Below are positions 1-8,432 of a DNA stretch of 64,000 nucleotides, piece after piece. The notes below the pieces were generated by a model. It worked only from the letters and a program-made list of their open reading frames with translations, was not told the origin of the DNA and ran no database searches. Every line of letters starts with the position of its first letter. Position 1 is the stretch's first letter. The DNA lies in the NCBI RefSeq assembly GCF_002754375.1, contig NZ_PEFF01000001.1, positions 1,302,001-1,366,000 on the forward strand. Direction: 5' to 3'. Made by a program: the position numbers and the translations under genes. This DNA comes from Variovorax sp. 54. Lineage in GTDB: Bacteria > Pseudomonadota > Gammaproteobacteria > Burkholderiales > Burkholderiaceae_C.

Positions 1-1609
1 GCGCCACGCGGGCCTGCGGGAAGTCGTAGGCGGTGTTCCAGGCGCCGTCGGTCGAGTTGTCCATGAACGACGGCGCGCCCAGGCTGGAGCCGGCGCTGGT
101 GGTCTGCCACGCGACCAGCGCGCCCGCCGCGTCGAAGCCGGCCTTGCACAGCGCCACGTAGGCCGGGCGGTAGAAGTCGTGCGTCATGTCTTCCTCGCGC
201 GACCAGATCAGCTGCACCGGTGCGCCGCCGGCCTCGCGCGCGAGCTGCGCGGCCTGCACCAAGAAGTCGATGAAGTAGCGCCGCCCGAAACCGCCGCCCA
301 GGTAAGTCACGTGCAGCGTGACCTTCTCTGCGTCGATGCCCAGCGTCTTGGCGACCGCGGCGCGCGCGAAGCCCGGCGCCTGCGTCGGCGCCCAGACGGT
401 GGCGGCGCCGTCCTTGAACTGCACGGTGCAGTTCATCGGCTCCATGGTGGCGTGCGCCAGGAAGGGCACGCGGTACTCGACCTCGATCGTGTGCGCGGCG
501 GACTTCAGCGCCGCCGCCACGCCGCCGGTATCGAGGCGGGCGTTGCCCGCGTCGGCGTCGAGCGTGCGCGCGAGGCGGTCGATCATCTCGGCGCTCGACA
601 GGCTCGCGGCCGGGCCGTGGTCCCAGGTGATGTCGACCTTCTTCAGCGCGCGCATCGCGTGGTACGGCGTGTCGGCGATCACGGCCACGCCGCCCGCCGT
701 GCTGCCGGTGCCGACGAGGCTCGCGGCCACGGGCTCCAGCGCCATCACCTTGCGCACGCCGGGCAGCGCCTCGGCGGCTTTGCCATCGAAGTTCGCGACG
801 CGGCCGGCCAGCGTCGGGCACATGGCGATGCTGGCGTACAGCAGGCCCGGCGGCAGCACGTCGATGCCGTAGGTGGCGGTGCCGTTGAGCTTGCCGGCGT
901 TGTCGATGCGCCGCTGCGGCTGGCCGATGACGCGGAAGTCGGCTGGCGCCTTGAGCTTCACCGCCGTGGGCAGCGGCTGCTGCGCGGCCTGCGCCGCGAG
1001 TTCGCCGAAGCGCGCGCTGCGGTTCGAAGCCGGGTGCAGCACGCGGCCGGCCTCGGTGCGGCATTCGCCCGCGGGCACCTGCCACTGCGCCGCCGCCGCG
1101 CCCACCAGCATGAGGCGCGCCGAGGCCCCGGCCTCGCGCACCGGGCCCCACTGGTCGGTGACGCTCGACGAGCCGCCCGTGCCCGAGAGCCCCGGGATCG
1201 TGCGCAGCAGCTTGCCCACCACCTGGTGCGCCGCGCGCTTGCCGAAGCCCTCGTCGCCGGGCTTGAAGGGCAGCGCGTCGAGGATCACGGCCTGGTTGTT
1301 GTAGATGGCATCGAAGCCGGCCTGCTCGAGCCGCACCTGCGACATCGAGGCGTCCATCTCTTCGGCCAGCAGCATCGCCAGGCCGGTGTGGGTGCCCTGC
1401 CCCATTTCCGATTGCGTCATGACCAGCGTGACCGTGTCGTCGCTGCCCACCTTGACCCAGCCGTTGAGCGCGACCTGCCCGTTGCCCGCCGGCAGCGGCG
1501 CACCGGGCACGAGGCGCGACGCGGCCGGTGTGGCAGCCCAGCCGACGACCAGGGCGCCGGCGGCCCCGAGGGTGCCGAGCACGAAGTGGCGGCGTTTGAG
1601 TTGAGGCAT
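1..1609 (-). CDS. Molybdopterin-binding subunit of a xanthine dehydrogenase/isoquinoline oxidoreductase-type enzyme (partial)
   Basis: Large molybdenum-cofactor subunit of an aldehyde/xanthine/isoquinoline 1-oxidoreductase family enzyme; such proteins hydroxylate aldehydes or N-heterocycles and normally pair with a small 2Fe-2S subunit. Only the first 536 codons are present; the 3' end lies beyond the left edge. The ATG at 1609 yields a twin-arginine signal (KRRHFVL, residues 5-11, then a hydrophobic stretch), so export to the periplasm by Tat is expected. QSEMGQGTHTGLAM near residue 65 and LGGGFGRR towards the cut end are typical of IorB-like subunits. The gene follows the TetR gene with about 60 bp between them and may be co-transcribed. 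The substrate cannot be told from sequence. Confidence 0.88.
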   Translation of the reverse strand, partial: MPQLKRRHFVLGTLGAAGALVVGWAATPAASRLVPGAPLPAGNGQVALNGWVKVGSDDTVTLVMTQSEMGQGTHTGLAMLLAEEMDASMSQVRLEQAGFDAIYNNQAVILDALPFKPGDEGFGKRAAHQVVGKLLRTIPGLSGTGGSSSVTDQWGPVREAGASARLMLVGAAAAQWQVPAGECRTEAGRVLHPASNRSARFGELAAQAAQQPLPTAVKLKAPADFRVIGQPQRRIDNAGKLNGTATYGIDVLPPGLLYASIAMCPTLAGRVANFDGKAAEALPGVRKVMALEPVAASLVGTGSTAGGVAVIADTPYHAMRALKKVDITWDHGPAASLSSAEMIDRLARTLDADAGNARLDTGGVAAALKSAAHTIEVEYRVPFLAHATMEPMNCTVQFKDGAATVWAPTQAPGFARAAVAKTLGIDAEKVTLHVTYLGGGFGRRYFIDFLVQAAQLAREAGGAPVQLIWSREEDMTHDFYRPAYVALCKAGFDAAGALVAWQTTSAGSSLGAPSFMDNSTDGAWNTAYDFPQARVA

Positions 1610-1669
1610 GGTGGTCTTTCTTCGGTGGGGTCTTGCTTGTCGTTCGCGCGGAAAAAGTCGTCGCCGTCG

Positions 1670-2254
1670 TCAGGGCGGCACGGCGATGCCTCGCCAGAAA
1701 ATCTCGAAGCCGGCTTCGGCGTAGTCGAAGGCCTCTGGGTCGTCACCGGCCTGCGCGATGTAGCCGACGGTGGTCTCGGCCATGGCGGTCAACATCGCGC
1801 CCAGGAACTCCATCGGACGCTCGACGACTTCGCCGCGCCGCATGCACTCGTGCGCTGCCGCCTCCAGCCGCGCGAACGGCGCCATGCCGGCGACGCGGCT
1901 CTCGTTGCTCAGTTCGTCGGACACCTTGAGTTGCGCGAGCACGCGCAGCTTGCCGGGGTGCGCCACGCCCCAGCGCACGTAGCGGTCCCAGATGTGGTGG
2001 AACTGGGCGCGCGGGTCGGCCGCTTCGGGCCAGTCGGCCAGCATCACGCCGGCCAGCTCGGTCTTCAGCACGCGGTACAGCGCGTCGGTCAGCAGCGCCT
2101 TGCTCGCGAAGTAGGTGAACAGCGTGCCCTCGGCCACGCCCGCGGTGCGCGAGATCGCCGAGGTCGGCGTGGCCCACACGCCGCGCCGGCCGAACTCGAC
2201 CAGCGCCGCCTCGAGGATCGCGTTGTGCTTGTCTGCGCTGCGGGGTCGGGCCAT
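1670..2254 (-). CDS. TetR/AcrR family transcriptional regulator
   Basis: 194-residue regulator with the N-terminal TetR helix-turn-helix (AISRTAGVAEGTLFTYFASK, about residues 33-52) and a divergent C-terminal ligand domain. The ATG at 2254 gives the normal TetR N-terminus (MARPRSADKHNAILEAA). It points the same way as the molybdenum oxidoreductase about 60 bp downstream and away from the SPW-repeat gene, with a perfect palindrome in the intergenic region. Known family members usually repress their own and adjacent genes until an effector binds; applied here this is inference. Confidence 0.93.
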   Translation of the reverse strand: MARPRSADKHNAILEAALVEFGRRGVWATPTSAISRTAGVAEGTLFTYFASKALLTDALYRVLKTELAGVMLADWPEAADPRAQFHHIWDRYVRWGVAHPGKLRVLAQLKVSDELSNESRVAGMAPFARLEAAAHECMRRGEVVERPMEFLGAMLTAMAETTVGYIAQAGDDPEAFDYAEAGFEIFWRGIAVPP

Positions 2255-2283
2255 GCGTCGATGGTCTCCATCGTTCGTTTAAA

Positions 2284-2297
2284 TGAGTGCGCACTCA
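2284..2297. promoter_or_regulatory. Perfect 14-bp palindrome, probable TetR operator
   Basis: TGAGTGCGCACTCA is exactly self-complementary and lies 30 bp upstream of the TetR start, between divergent genes. A possible tetR promoter on the minus strand (TTGCGG at 2320-2325, 16-bp spacer, TATACT at 2298-2303) puts the palindrome just downstream of the -10, over the likely transcription start. That is a classic repressor position. It could also act on the rightward SPW gene. Confidence 0.7.
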
Positions 2298-2400
2298 AGT
2301 ATAGGAACGCAGCGCCGATCCGCAAGCCCCGTGGAACCACGGTGTAACGCGGTAGTCCAACCAGCGTCGTGGCGTCGTGCTGCGACAGGAGGTAACGACC

Positions 2401-2766
2401 ATGAAGCATGTGAAGCATTGGCAGGACCCCGTCAACGCCGTCGCCGGTGTGTGGCTGATCGTCTCGCCATGGGTACTGGGCTTTCAGGGCAATTCGCTCG
2501 CCATGTGGACCATGGTGGCGACCGGCATCCTGCTGGGCGCCGTGGCCTTGGGCGCGACCTTCGTGCCGCACCAGTGGGAAGAGTGGACCGAAGTGGCGCT
2601 GGCAGCCTGGCTGGCGGTGTCGCCCTGGTTGCTCAACTTCCGCATGGTCGAGCCGGCGCTGGTCAACGCGGTGCTTGTCGCCGCGCTGATCATGGTGCTC
2701 GCCCTCTGGGTCCTGGTGACCGACAAGGACTACCTGGGCGGTGCCATCGACCGTCCGGCGCACTGA
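2401..2766 (+). CDS. SPW-repeat small membrane protein
   Basis: 121-residue, four-helix integral membrane protein with two copies of the SPW motif (VSPWVLGF and VSPWLLNF), each opening a pair of hydrophobic helices; this matches the SPW repeat family. The start at 2401 is chosen because a strong Shine-Dalgarno (AGGAGGT) lies about 8 bases upstream; an in-frame ATG at 2377 lacks one. Function is unknown. It diverges from the TetR gene across the palindrome and may share its control. Confidence 0.88.
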   Translation: MKHVKHWQDPVNAVAGVWLIVSPWVLGFQGNSLAMWTMVATGILLGAVALGATFVPHQWEEWTEVALAAWLAVSPWLLNFRMVEPALVNAVLVAALIMVLALWVLVTDKDYLGGAIDRPAH

Positions 2767-2830
2767 TCACTGATGGGGAGAGAGCGATAGTGTGAGCCGA
2801 GCGGCGACCACCGCCGCGAAGCGACGACGC

Positions 2831-2856
2831 CCGGTCCGGTGTTCGCGCCGGACCGG
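2831..2856. terminator. Strong GC hairpin between convergent genes
   Basis: Perfect 9-bp arms (CCGGTCCGG / CCGGACCGG) around an 8-base loop, between the SPW gene and the convergent end of the efflux operon. There is no T-tract, so it may act as a bidirectional mRNA-end stabiliser rather than a standard intrinsic terminator. Confidence 0.5.
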
Positions 2857-2903
2857 GCCGACGGGCCAGGCAGGTTCCCATGCCCGCCCGCGACGCCCGC
2901 CCC

Positions 2904-4409
2904 TTACGGTGTGCGGGAAGCGGCGTTGTTGTTTGAAGTGCTGTTGCCGGCCGGGCGGGCATCGCCCATCCAGTCGGCCTGCCAGCCGCCGCCCATGGCC
3001 TGGATCAGCGCGATTGCCGCGGCCTGGCGATTGACCTGAAGCTGCACGAGCGCGCGCCGCGCGCTCAGTGCAGCGGCCTGCGCCTGCACCACATCGGTGT
3101 AGCTCACCTGCCCCGCACGATACCGGTTGAGCAACTGCTGCTCGGTCTTGTCGGCCGCTGCCGTGGCCTCGCGGCGCAGGCCTTCCTGCTGCGCCAGCGT
3201 GGCGCCGGTCGTCAGCTGGTCTTCGACGGTCTGGAACGCGGCCAGTACGGTCTGCCGGTAGCGCGCCACGCTGGCCTCGTGGCCGGCCTTGGCGGCATCG
3301 ACGCTGGCGCTGATCGCCCCCGCATCGAACACCACCTGCGCCACCGACAGGCCCAGCCCCCACAGCGTGTTGGCCGAACCGAAGAGGTCTTTCACGCGGC
3401 TCGCGTTGCTGCCGACCGAGGCCGTGAGCGAGATGTTCGGGTAGTAGGCCGAACGCGCCACGCCGATCTGCGCATTGGCCGCGGCCACCGCGCGCTCCGC
3501 CGCCGCGATGTCGGGCCGGCGCTGCAGCAGCGTCGAAGGCACGCCGGTCGGCACGCCGGGCACCGTGGGCGTCCAGCGCGCGGGCGGCAGGCTGAAGTCG
3601 GCCGGCGCCACGCCCACCAGCATCGCAATCGCGTGCTCCAGCGTGGCGCGCGTGCGCTGCAGGCCCACGCGGTCGGCCTTGGCGTTCACCAGCTGCGTCT
3701 GCGCCTGCAGCACGTCGGTCTGCGCGGCGATGCCGGCGGCGTAGCGGTTGCTCGTGATCTCGAAGGCGCGCTGGTAGCCGAGGATGGTTTCGTCGAGCAG
3801 CACGATCTCGGCGTCGGCCTCGCGCAGAGAAAAGTAGTGGGTGGCGAGGTCGCCGACGGCCGACAGCCGCGCCGAGGCCAGGTCGGCCTCGCTGGCCTGT
3901 GCATTGGCCTGCGCGCTGTTCACGGTTTCGCGCAGGCGGCCCCACACATCGGGCGTCCAGCTCGCGCCCAGTGTGGCGCCGAAGGCATTCGACGGGCTGG
4001 CCGAGGCGTTGCCGCCCAGCGTGCCCGAGCGCTTGCCGCTGCCGTCGAACGACACCGACGGGAACAGCCCCGCGCGCTGCTCGCGCACCAGTGCCTGGGC
4101 CTGCGTGTAGTTGGCGACGGCGGCGGCGATGTTCTGGTTCGACACTTGCACGCGCCCCGCGAGCTCGTCGAGCGTGGCGTCGCCGAAGAGCTTCCACCAC
4201 TCGCCGCGGTCGAGCGCGTCGGCCGGCGCGGCGGGCAGCCAGCCGTCGGCGGCGGGCTGTTCCTTCCAGCCGGCGGGCGCAGCGGAGGCGGGCAACTGGT
4301 AGGTCGGGCCGACGGCGCAGCCGGCGAGCACGGCGGCCAGCGCGAGCGTGCTCAGCGCGAAGAAGCGCCGTGAACTGTCAAAGGGAAAAGCAGAGGCATT
4401 CATGGTCAT
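2904..4409 (-). CDS. Outer-membrane efflux lipoprotein (NodT/OprM type)
   Basis: 501-residue outer-membrane channel of a tripartite efflux pump. Residues 1-31 form a lipoprotein signal ending in the lipobox LAGC (Cys31), followed by two outer-membrane-efflux (TolC-like) repeats rich in Ala-containing coiled-coil helices. It is the last gene of the RND operon and starts 6 bp after the second RND gene stops, so it should be the dedicated outer-membrane partner. The ATG at 4409 is used; a second ATG at 4403 is equally possible. Confidence 0.93.
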   Translation of the reverse strand: MTMNASAFPFDSSRRFFALSTLALAAVLAGCAVGPTYQLPASAAPAGWKEQPAADGWLPAAPADALDRGEWWKLFGDATLDELAGRVQVSNQNIAAAVANYTQAQALVREQRAGLFPSVSFDGSGKRSGTLGGNASASPSNAFGATLGASWTPDVWGRLRETVNSAQANAQASEADLASARLSAVGDLATHYFSLREADAEIVLLDETILGYQRAFEITSNRYAAGIAAQTDVLQAQTQLVNAKADRVGLQRTRATLEHAIAMLVGVAPADFSLPPARWTPTVPGVPTGVPSTLLQRRPDIAAAERAVAAANAQIGVARSAYYPNISLTASVGSNASRVKDLFGSANTLWGLGLSVAQVVFDAGAISASVDAAKAGHEASVARYRQTVLAAFQTVEDQLTTGATLAQQEGLRREATAAADKTEQQLLNRYRAGQVSYTDVVQAQAAALSARRALVQLQVNRQAAAIALIQAMGGGWQADWMGDARPAGNSTSNNNAASRTP

Positions 4410-4414
4410 GGGTC

Positions 4415-7400
4415 TCAGACGGCCGGAGCGCGGCTCAGCGCGTGTTCGTTCTTGCCGCGGCGGCGCAGCTTGTCGAGCAGCAGATACACCACCGGCGTGG
4501 TGAGCAGCGTCAGCAGCTGGCTCGCGATGAGCCCGCCGATGATCGCCACGCCCAGCGGCCGGCGCAGCTCCGCGCCCTCGCCGAAGCCGATGGCCAGCGG
4601 CAGCGCGCCGAGCGCGGCGGCCAGCGTGGTCATCAGGATCGGACGGAAGCGCAACAGGCAGGCCTCGCGCACCGCCTCGAGCGGGCTGAGGCCGCGCGAG
4701 CGTTCGGCCTCCAGCGCGAAGTCGATGATCAAGATGGCGTTCTTCTTCACGATGCCGATCAGCAGGAACACGCCGATCAGCGCGATGATGGAAAACTCCA
4801 TGCGGAACATCAAGAGCGCCAGCACCGCGCCCACGCCGGCCGAGGGCAGCGTCGACAGCACCGTCACCGGATGCACCAGGCTCTCGTACAGGATGCCCAG
4901 CACGATGTAGATCACCACCAGCGCCGCCACGATCAGCATCGCCTGCTGGCCCTGCGACTGCTGCGCGCTCAGCGCGGTGCCAGCAAAGGCGCCGCGCACA
5001 TTCGTCGGCATCGCGATGTTGGCCTCGGCCTTGGCGATGGCCTCGCGCGCGTCGCCCAGGTTGGCGCCTTCGGCCAGGTTGAACGAGATGGTGGTGGCCA
5101 GCTCGCCGTCTTCATGGCTCACCGAGGTCGCGACCGATTGCTCCTCGAATTTCGCCACCGCCGACAGCGGCACCAGCGTGGTCGCCGTGTTGCTCAGCAC
5201 ATTGCCCGTCGAGGCGTTGCGCAGGCCGGCGTTGGCCGACACCGGCACCGTCGCGGCGGCGCTGGTGGAGGCCGCCTTGCTGCCCGTGGATGTCGTGGTC
5301 GTTGCCGCCACCTGCGTGGTCACGGCCTGCCCCCCGATCACCGAGGTCTTGGTGGCGGGCACGTACACGTCGCGCAGCGCGTTCGGGCTGCTCGTGTAGG
5401 CCGGCGCCCACTCCATCACCACGTGGTATTGGTTGAGCTCGGTGTAGATCGTGGCCACCTGCCGTTGGCCGAAGGCGTTGTACAGCGCGTTGTCGATGGC
5501 GGTGGACGTCAGCCCCAGGCGCCGCGCGCTGTCGGGGTCGACCTTGGCCACTGTCTCCACGCCGTTCTGGTCCTGGTCGGTGTCGATGTCGGTCAGCGTG
5601 GGCTGCTGCTTCATCTCGTCGGCCAGCTTCACGGCCCAGGTGCGCAGGTCGGACAGGCTGTCGCTCTTGAGCGTGTACTGGTAGGTGGAGTTGCTGGAGC
5701 GCCCGCCCGAGCGCACGTCCTGCACCGGGCCGAGGAACACGCGCAGCCCCGTCACCTGCGCCAGCTGCGGGCGCAGCCGCGCGATCACCGCCAGGCCGCT
5801 GTCCTTGCGCTGGCTGGCCGGCTTCAGGTTGACGAACATGAAGCCGCCCCCCGCACGCCCGCCGCCGGTGAAGCCCACCACGGTGTCGACCGCCTCGTCC
5901 TTGCGGATGATGTCGACCACCTCGCGCAGCTTGGCGCCCATGGCCTGCGACGAAATGCTCTGGTCGGCGCGCAGGCCGCCGTTTAGCTGGCCGCTGTCCT
6001 GCTGCGGGAAGAAGCCTTTCGGCGCCGCGCTGAACAGGTAGACATTGAGCCCCACCACCGCCAGCAGCACGAACATGACGATCGCCTTGCTGTCGAGTGC
6101 CCAATCGAGCGCGCTTTCGTAGCGCTTGAGCATCCAGTCGTAGCTGCGCGCCGCCGCGCGGCCGAGGCGACCTTGCGGCTTGTTCTTGTCGTGCTCGCCG
6201 CCCGGCTTGAGCATCCACGCGCACATCATCGGCGTGGTCGTGAGCGAGATGACCAGCGAGATCAGCACCGCCGCCGACAGCGTCACCGCGAACTCGCGGA
6301 ACAGCCGCCCCACCTGCCCGCCCATGAACAGCAACGGAATGAACACCGCCACCAGCGACACGCTGATCGACAGCACCGTGAAACCGACCTCTTGCGCGCC
6401 GAGCAGCGCCGCCTTCATGCGCGACATGCCCGCCTCGATGTGGCGGCTGGTGTTCTCGAGCACCACGATGGCGTCGTCCACCACGAAGCCCGTGGCCACC
6501 GTGAGCGCCATCAGGCTCAGGTTGTTGAGGCTGAAGCCCAGCAGGTGCATCACCCCGAACGTACCCAAGAGCGCCACCACCGTCGCCACCGCCGGCACCA
6601 CGGTCGCGCGCACGCTGCGCAGGAACAGGCTGACCACCAGCACCACCAGCAGCACCGCAATGACCAGCGTCATCTCCACCTCGCGCAGCGAGCTGCGGAT
6701 CGAGTTGGTGCTGTCCGACGCGACCTGCAGCGTCACGTCCGGCGGCAGTTGCGCCTGCAGCTCGGGCAGCAGCGCGCGCACGTTGTCGACCGTCTCGATG
6801 ATGTTGGCCGAAGGCTGCCGCGTGATCAGCACGATGATCGCCGGCTCGCCGTTGAACAGGCCCAGCGTGCGCGTGTCTTCCACGCCATCGATCACGTCGG
6901 CCACCTCGCGCAGCCGCACCGCCGCGCCGTTGCGCCAGGCCACGACCATCGAGGCGTAGTCGCTTGCGCGCAGCGCCGGGGTCTGGGTGTAGATCTGCAG
7001 CTTGCGGCCATCGCCTTGCACCATGCCTTTGGGGCGGTTGGCGTTGGACGCTTGAATTGCGGCGCGCACGTCGTCGGTGCTGATGCCGTAGCGGTTGAGT
7101 GCGAAGGGGAGCAACTCGATGCGCACGGCGGGGAGCGAGCCGCCGCCGATTTCCACGTCGCCTACGCCGTCGACTTGGGACAGGCGCTGGCTGACGATGT
7201 TGGAGACGGCGTCGTAGATCTGGCCCGGGGTCTTTGTCTTTGACGTGAGGGCCAGGATGATGACGGGGGAGGCTGCGGGGTTGGCTTTGCGGTAGGTTGG
7301 GTTGCTTCTTAAGGTGGCAGGCAGGTCTACGCGGCTGGCGTTGATGGCGGCCTGGACTTCTCTGGCGGCGCCGTCGATGTTGCGGCTTAGGTCGAATTGC

Positions 7401-7678
7401 AGCGTGACGCGGGATGAACCCACGGAGCTGGTGGACGTCATTTCGTTGACGCCGGCGATTGTTCCCAGGTGTCGTTCCAGCGGGGTTGCGACGCTGGTTG
7501 CCATCGTCTCGGGGCTTGCGCCTGGGATCGAGGCTCTTACTGAGATGACTGGGTAGTCGACTTGGGGGAGCGGGGAGACTGGGAGGACGAAGAACGCGGC
7601 TATGCCTGCCAGGGCGATGCCTATGGTCAGGAGGACTGTGCCTATGGGGCGCCGGACGAAGGGGCGCGACAGGTTCAT
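4415..7678 (-). CDS. mdtC: RND multidrug efflux pump, MdtC-like
   Basis: 1087-residue inner-membrane proton/drug antiporter of the hydrophobe/amphiphile efflux RND family, second of two RND pumps in the operon, as in mdtABC. It begins MNLSRPFVRRPIGTVLL and keeps family landmarks: the porter-domain start PLPQVDYPVISV, the TM4 motif [13 protein letters not shown] with the paired acidic residues of proton relay, and a C-terminal TM block. It is about 45 residues longer than usual because of a Ser/Thr/Ala-rich insertion around residues 775-825 in the second periplasmic loop. The first about 200 codons sit in a stretch with unusual strand composition beside the inverted repeat. Assignment as MdtC rather than MdtB rests on order. 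Confidence 0.93.
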   Translation of the reverse strand: MNLSRPFVRRPIGTVLLTIGIALAGIAAFFVLPVSPLPQVDYPVISVRASIPGASPETMATSVATPLERHLGTIAGVNEMTSTSSVGSSRVTLQFDLSRNIDGAAREVQAAINASRVDLPATLRSNPTYRKANPAASPVIILALTSKTKTPGQIYDAVSNIVSQRLSQVDGVGDVEIGGGSLPAVRIELLPFALNRYGISTDDVRAAIQASNANRPKGMVQGDGRKLQIYTQTPALRASDYASMVVAWRNGAAVRLREVADVIDGVEDTRTLGLFNGEPAIIVLITRQPSANIIETVDNVRALLPELQAQLPPDVTLQVASDSTNSIRSSLREVEMTLVIAVLLVVLVVSLFLRSVRATVVPAVATVVALLGTFGVMHLLGFSLNNLSLMALTVATGFVVDDAIVVLENTSRHIEAGMSRMKAALLGAQEVGFTVLSISVSLVAVFIPLLFMGGQVGRLFREFAVTLSAAVLISLVISLTTTPMMCAWMLKPGGEHDKNKPQGRLGRAAARSYDWMLKRYESALDWALDSKAIVMFVLLAVVGLNVYLFSAAPKGFFPQQDSGQLNGGLRADQSISSQAMGAKLREVVDIIRKDEAVDTVVGFTGGGRAGGGFMFVNLKPASQRKDSGLAVIARLRPQLAQVTGLRVFLGPVQDVRSGGRSSNSTYQYTLKSDSLSDLRTWAVKLADEMKQQPTLTDIDTDQDQNGVETVAKVDPDSARRLGLTSTAIDNALYNAFGQRQVATIYTELNQYHVVMEWAPAYTSSPNALRDVYVPATKTSVIGGQAVTTQVAATTTTSTGSKAASTSAAATVPVSANAGLRNASTGNVLSNTATTLVPLSAVAKFEEQSVATSVSHEDGELATTISFNLAEGANLGDAREAIAKAEANIAMPTNVRGAFAGTALSAQQSQGQQAMLIVAALVVIYIVLGILYESLVHPVTVLSTLPSAGVGAVLALLMFRMEFSIIALIGVFLLIGIVKKNAILIIDFALEAERSRGLSPLEAVREACLLRFRPILMTTLAAALGALPLAIGFGEGAELRRPLGVAIIGGLIASQLLTLLTTPVVYLLLDKLRRRGKNEHALSRAPAV

Positions 7679-7703
7679 CGCAGTGCCTCTTTTTGCTTCC
7701 CGA

Positions 7704-8397
7704 GGCCGGGTCTCGCCCCGGCGGGCGACCTACTTTTCTTTGCTTCGCCAAAGAAACGTAGGCAAAAGAAAGGCGACCCTGCTGTCTGCGTCCCTCCGCT
7801 TCGCTGCGGGCAACCTGCGGTGCTCACGTTTCGCGGGGTCTCGCCCAAACTCGCTCCGCTCAAACAAGGGCGAGCCCTGATCCGCGAAACGCTGCGCTCC
7901 TCGGCGCATACAGAAGGGCTTTGGATACCAACGGGCCATCGCTTCGCTCGGCACCTGAACACCTCACGAGCCTTCGCTTCGCTCGGCTTGCATTGCTCCC
8001 TCTCCCCTTGGGGAGAGGGTTGGGGTGAGGGTCCGCGGCACAGAAACACCGCCTCGCGCGCATGAAGGCCGATGCCCTCACCCCCGCCCTCTCCCCAAGG
8101 GGAGAGGGAGCAAGTCCGCCCGCCGAGCGAAGCAAAGGCCCGATCCCAGGCCGAGCGAAGCGACGGCCCGCCCGGTATCGAAGCCCCTCTGTATGCGCCG
8201 AGGAGCGCAGCGTTTCGCGGATCAGGGCTCGCAGCTGTTTGAGCGAAGCGAGTTCTGCAAGACCCCGCGAAACGCGAGCACCGCAGGTTGCCCGTAGCGA
8301 AGCGGAGGGACGCAGACAGTGGGGTCGCCTTTCTTTTGCCTACGTTTCTTTGGCGAAGCAAAGAAAAGTAGGTCGCCTGCCGGGGCGAGACCCGGCC
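7704..8397. repeat. Long nested inverted repeat (arms 7704-7952 and 8150-8397)
   Basis: The outer arms are about 249 and 248 bp and near-identical when one is reverse-complemented. They share GGTCTCGCCCCGG, then CTTTGCTTCGCCAAAG, then CTGTCTGCGTCCCTCCGC, then CGCGAAACGCTGCGCTCC, with only scattered mismatches. The arm contains its own short palindrome (CTTTGCTTCGCCAAAG). I recognise this as a non-coding repeat family common in Comamonadaceae genomes. There is no transposase, terminal target duplication or open frame to suggest an insertion sequence. Confidence 0.9.
7990..8114. repeat. Inner inverted repeat with CCCTCTCCCC/GGGGAGAGGG core
   Basis: Arms at about 7990-8032 and 8073-8114 lie between the outer arms. 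Each contains CCCTCTCCCC and GGGGAGAGGG, themselves a palindrome, followed by (T)GGGGTGAGGG or its complement. This is the widespread REP-like block seen in many proteobacteria. Its nesting inside a larger inverted repeat gives one structure folding about the centre near 8052. Confidence 0.85.
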
Positions 8398-8432
8398 CCG
8401 GAAAACAAACAAGCAACAGGAGATGAACCAGA

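Larger units (their letters stand above)
7679..8432. other. 754-bp non-coding gap inside the efflux operon
   Basis: The stretch between the two RND genes holds no convincing gene. It is almost filled by the nested inverted repeat described separately. Short open frames inside it are low-complexity readings of the repeat arms, found in several frames on both strands. If the four efflux genes are transcribed together, the mRNA must pass through this structure. Confidence 0.85.

Noticed and set aside
179..2347. 722-codon open frame on the plus strand across the oxidoreductase and TetR genes
   Set aside because: It is antisense to two well-supported genes, Arg/His/Ala-rich without domains, and typical of chance open frames in GC-rich DNA.
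7704..8397. CRISPR array or insertion sequence in the efflux operon
   Set aside because: The repeats are inverted and nested rather than evenly spaced direct repeats; no transposase frame and no target-site duplication were seen.
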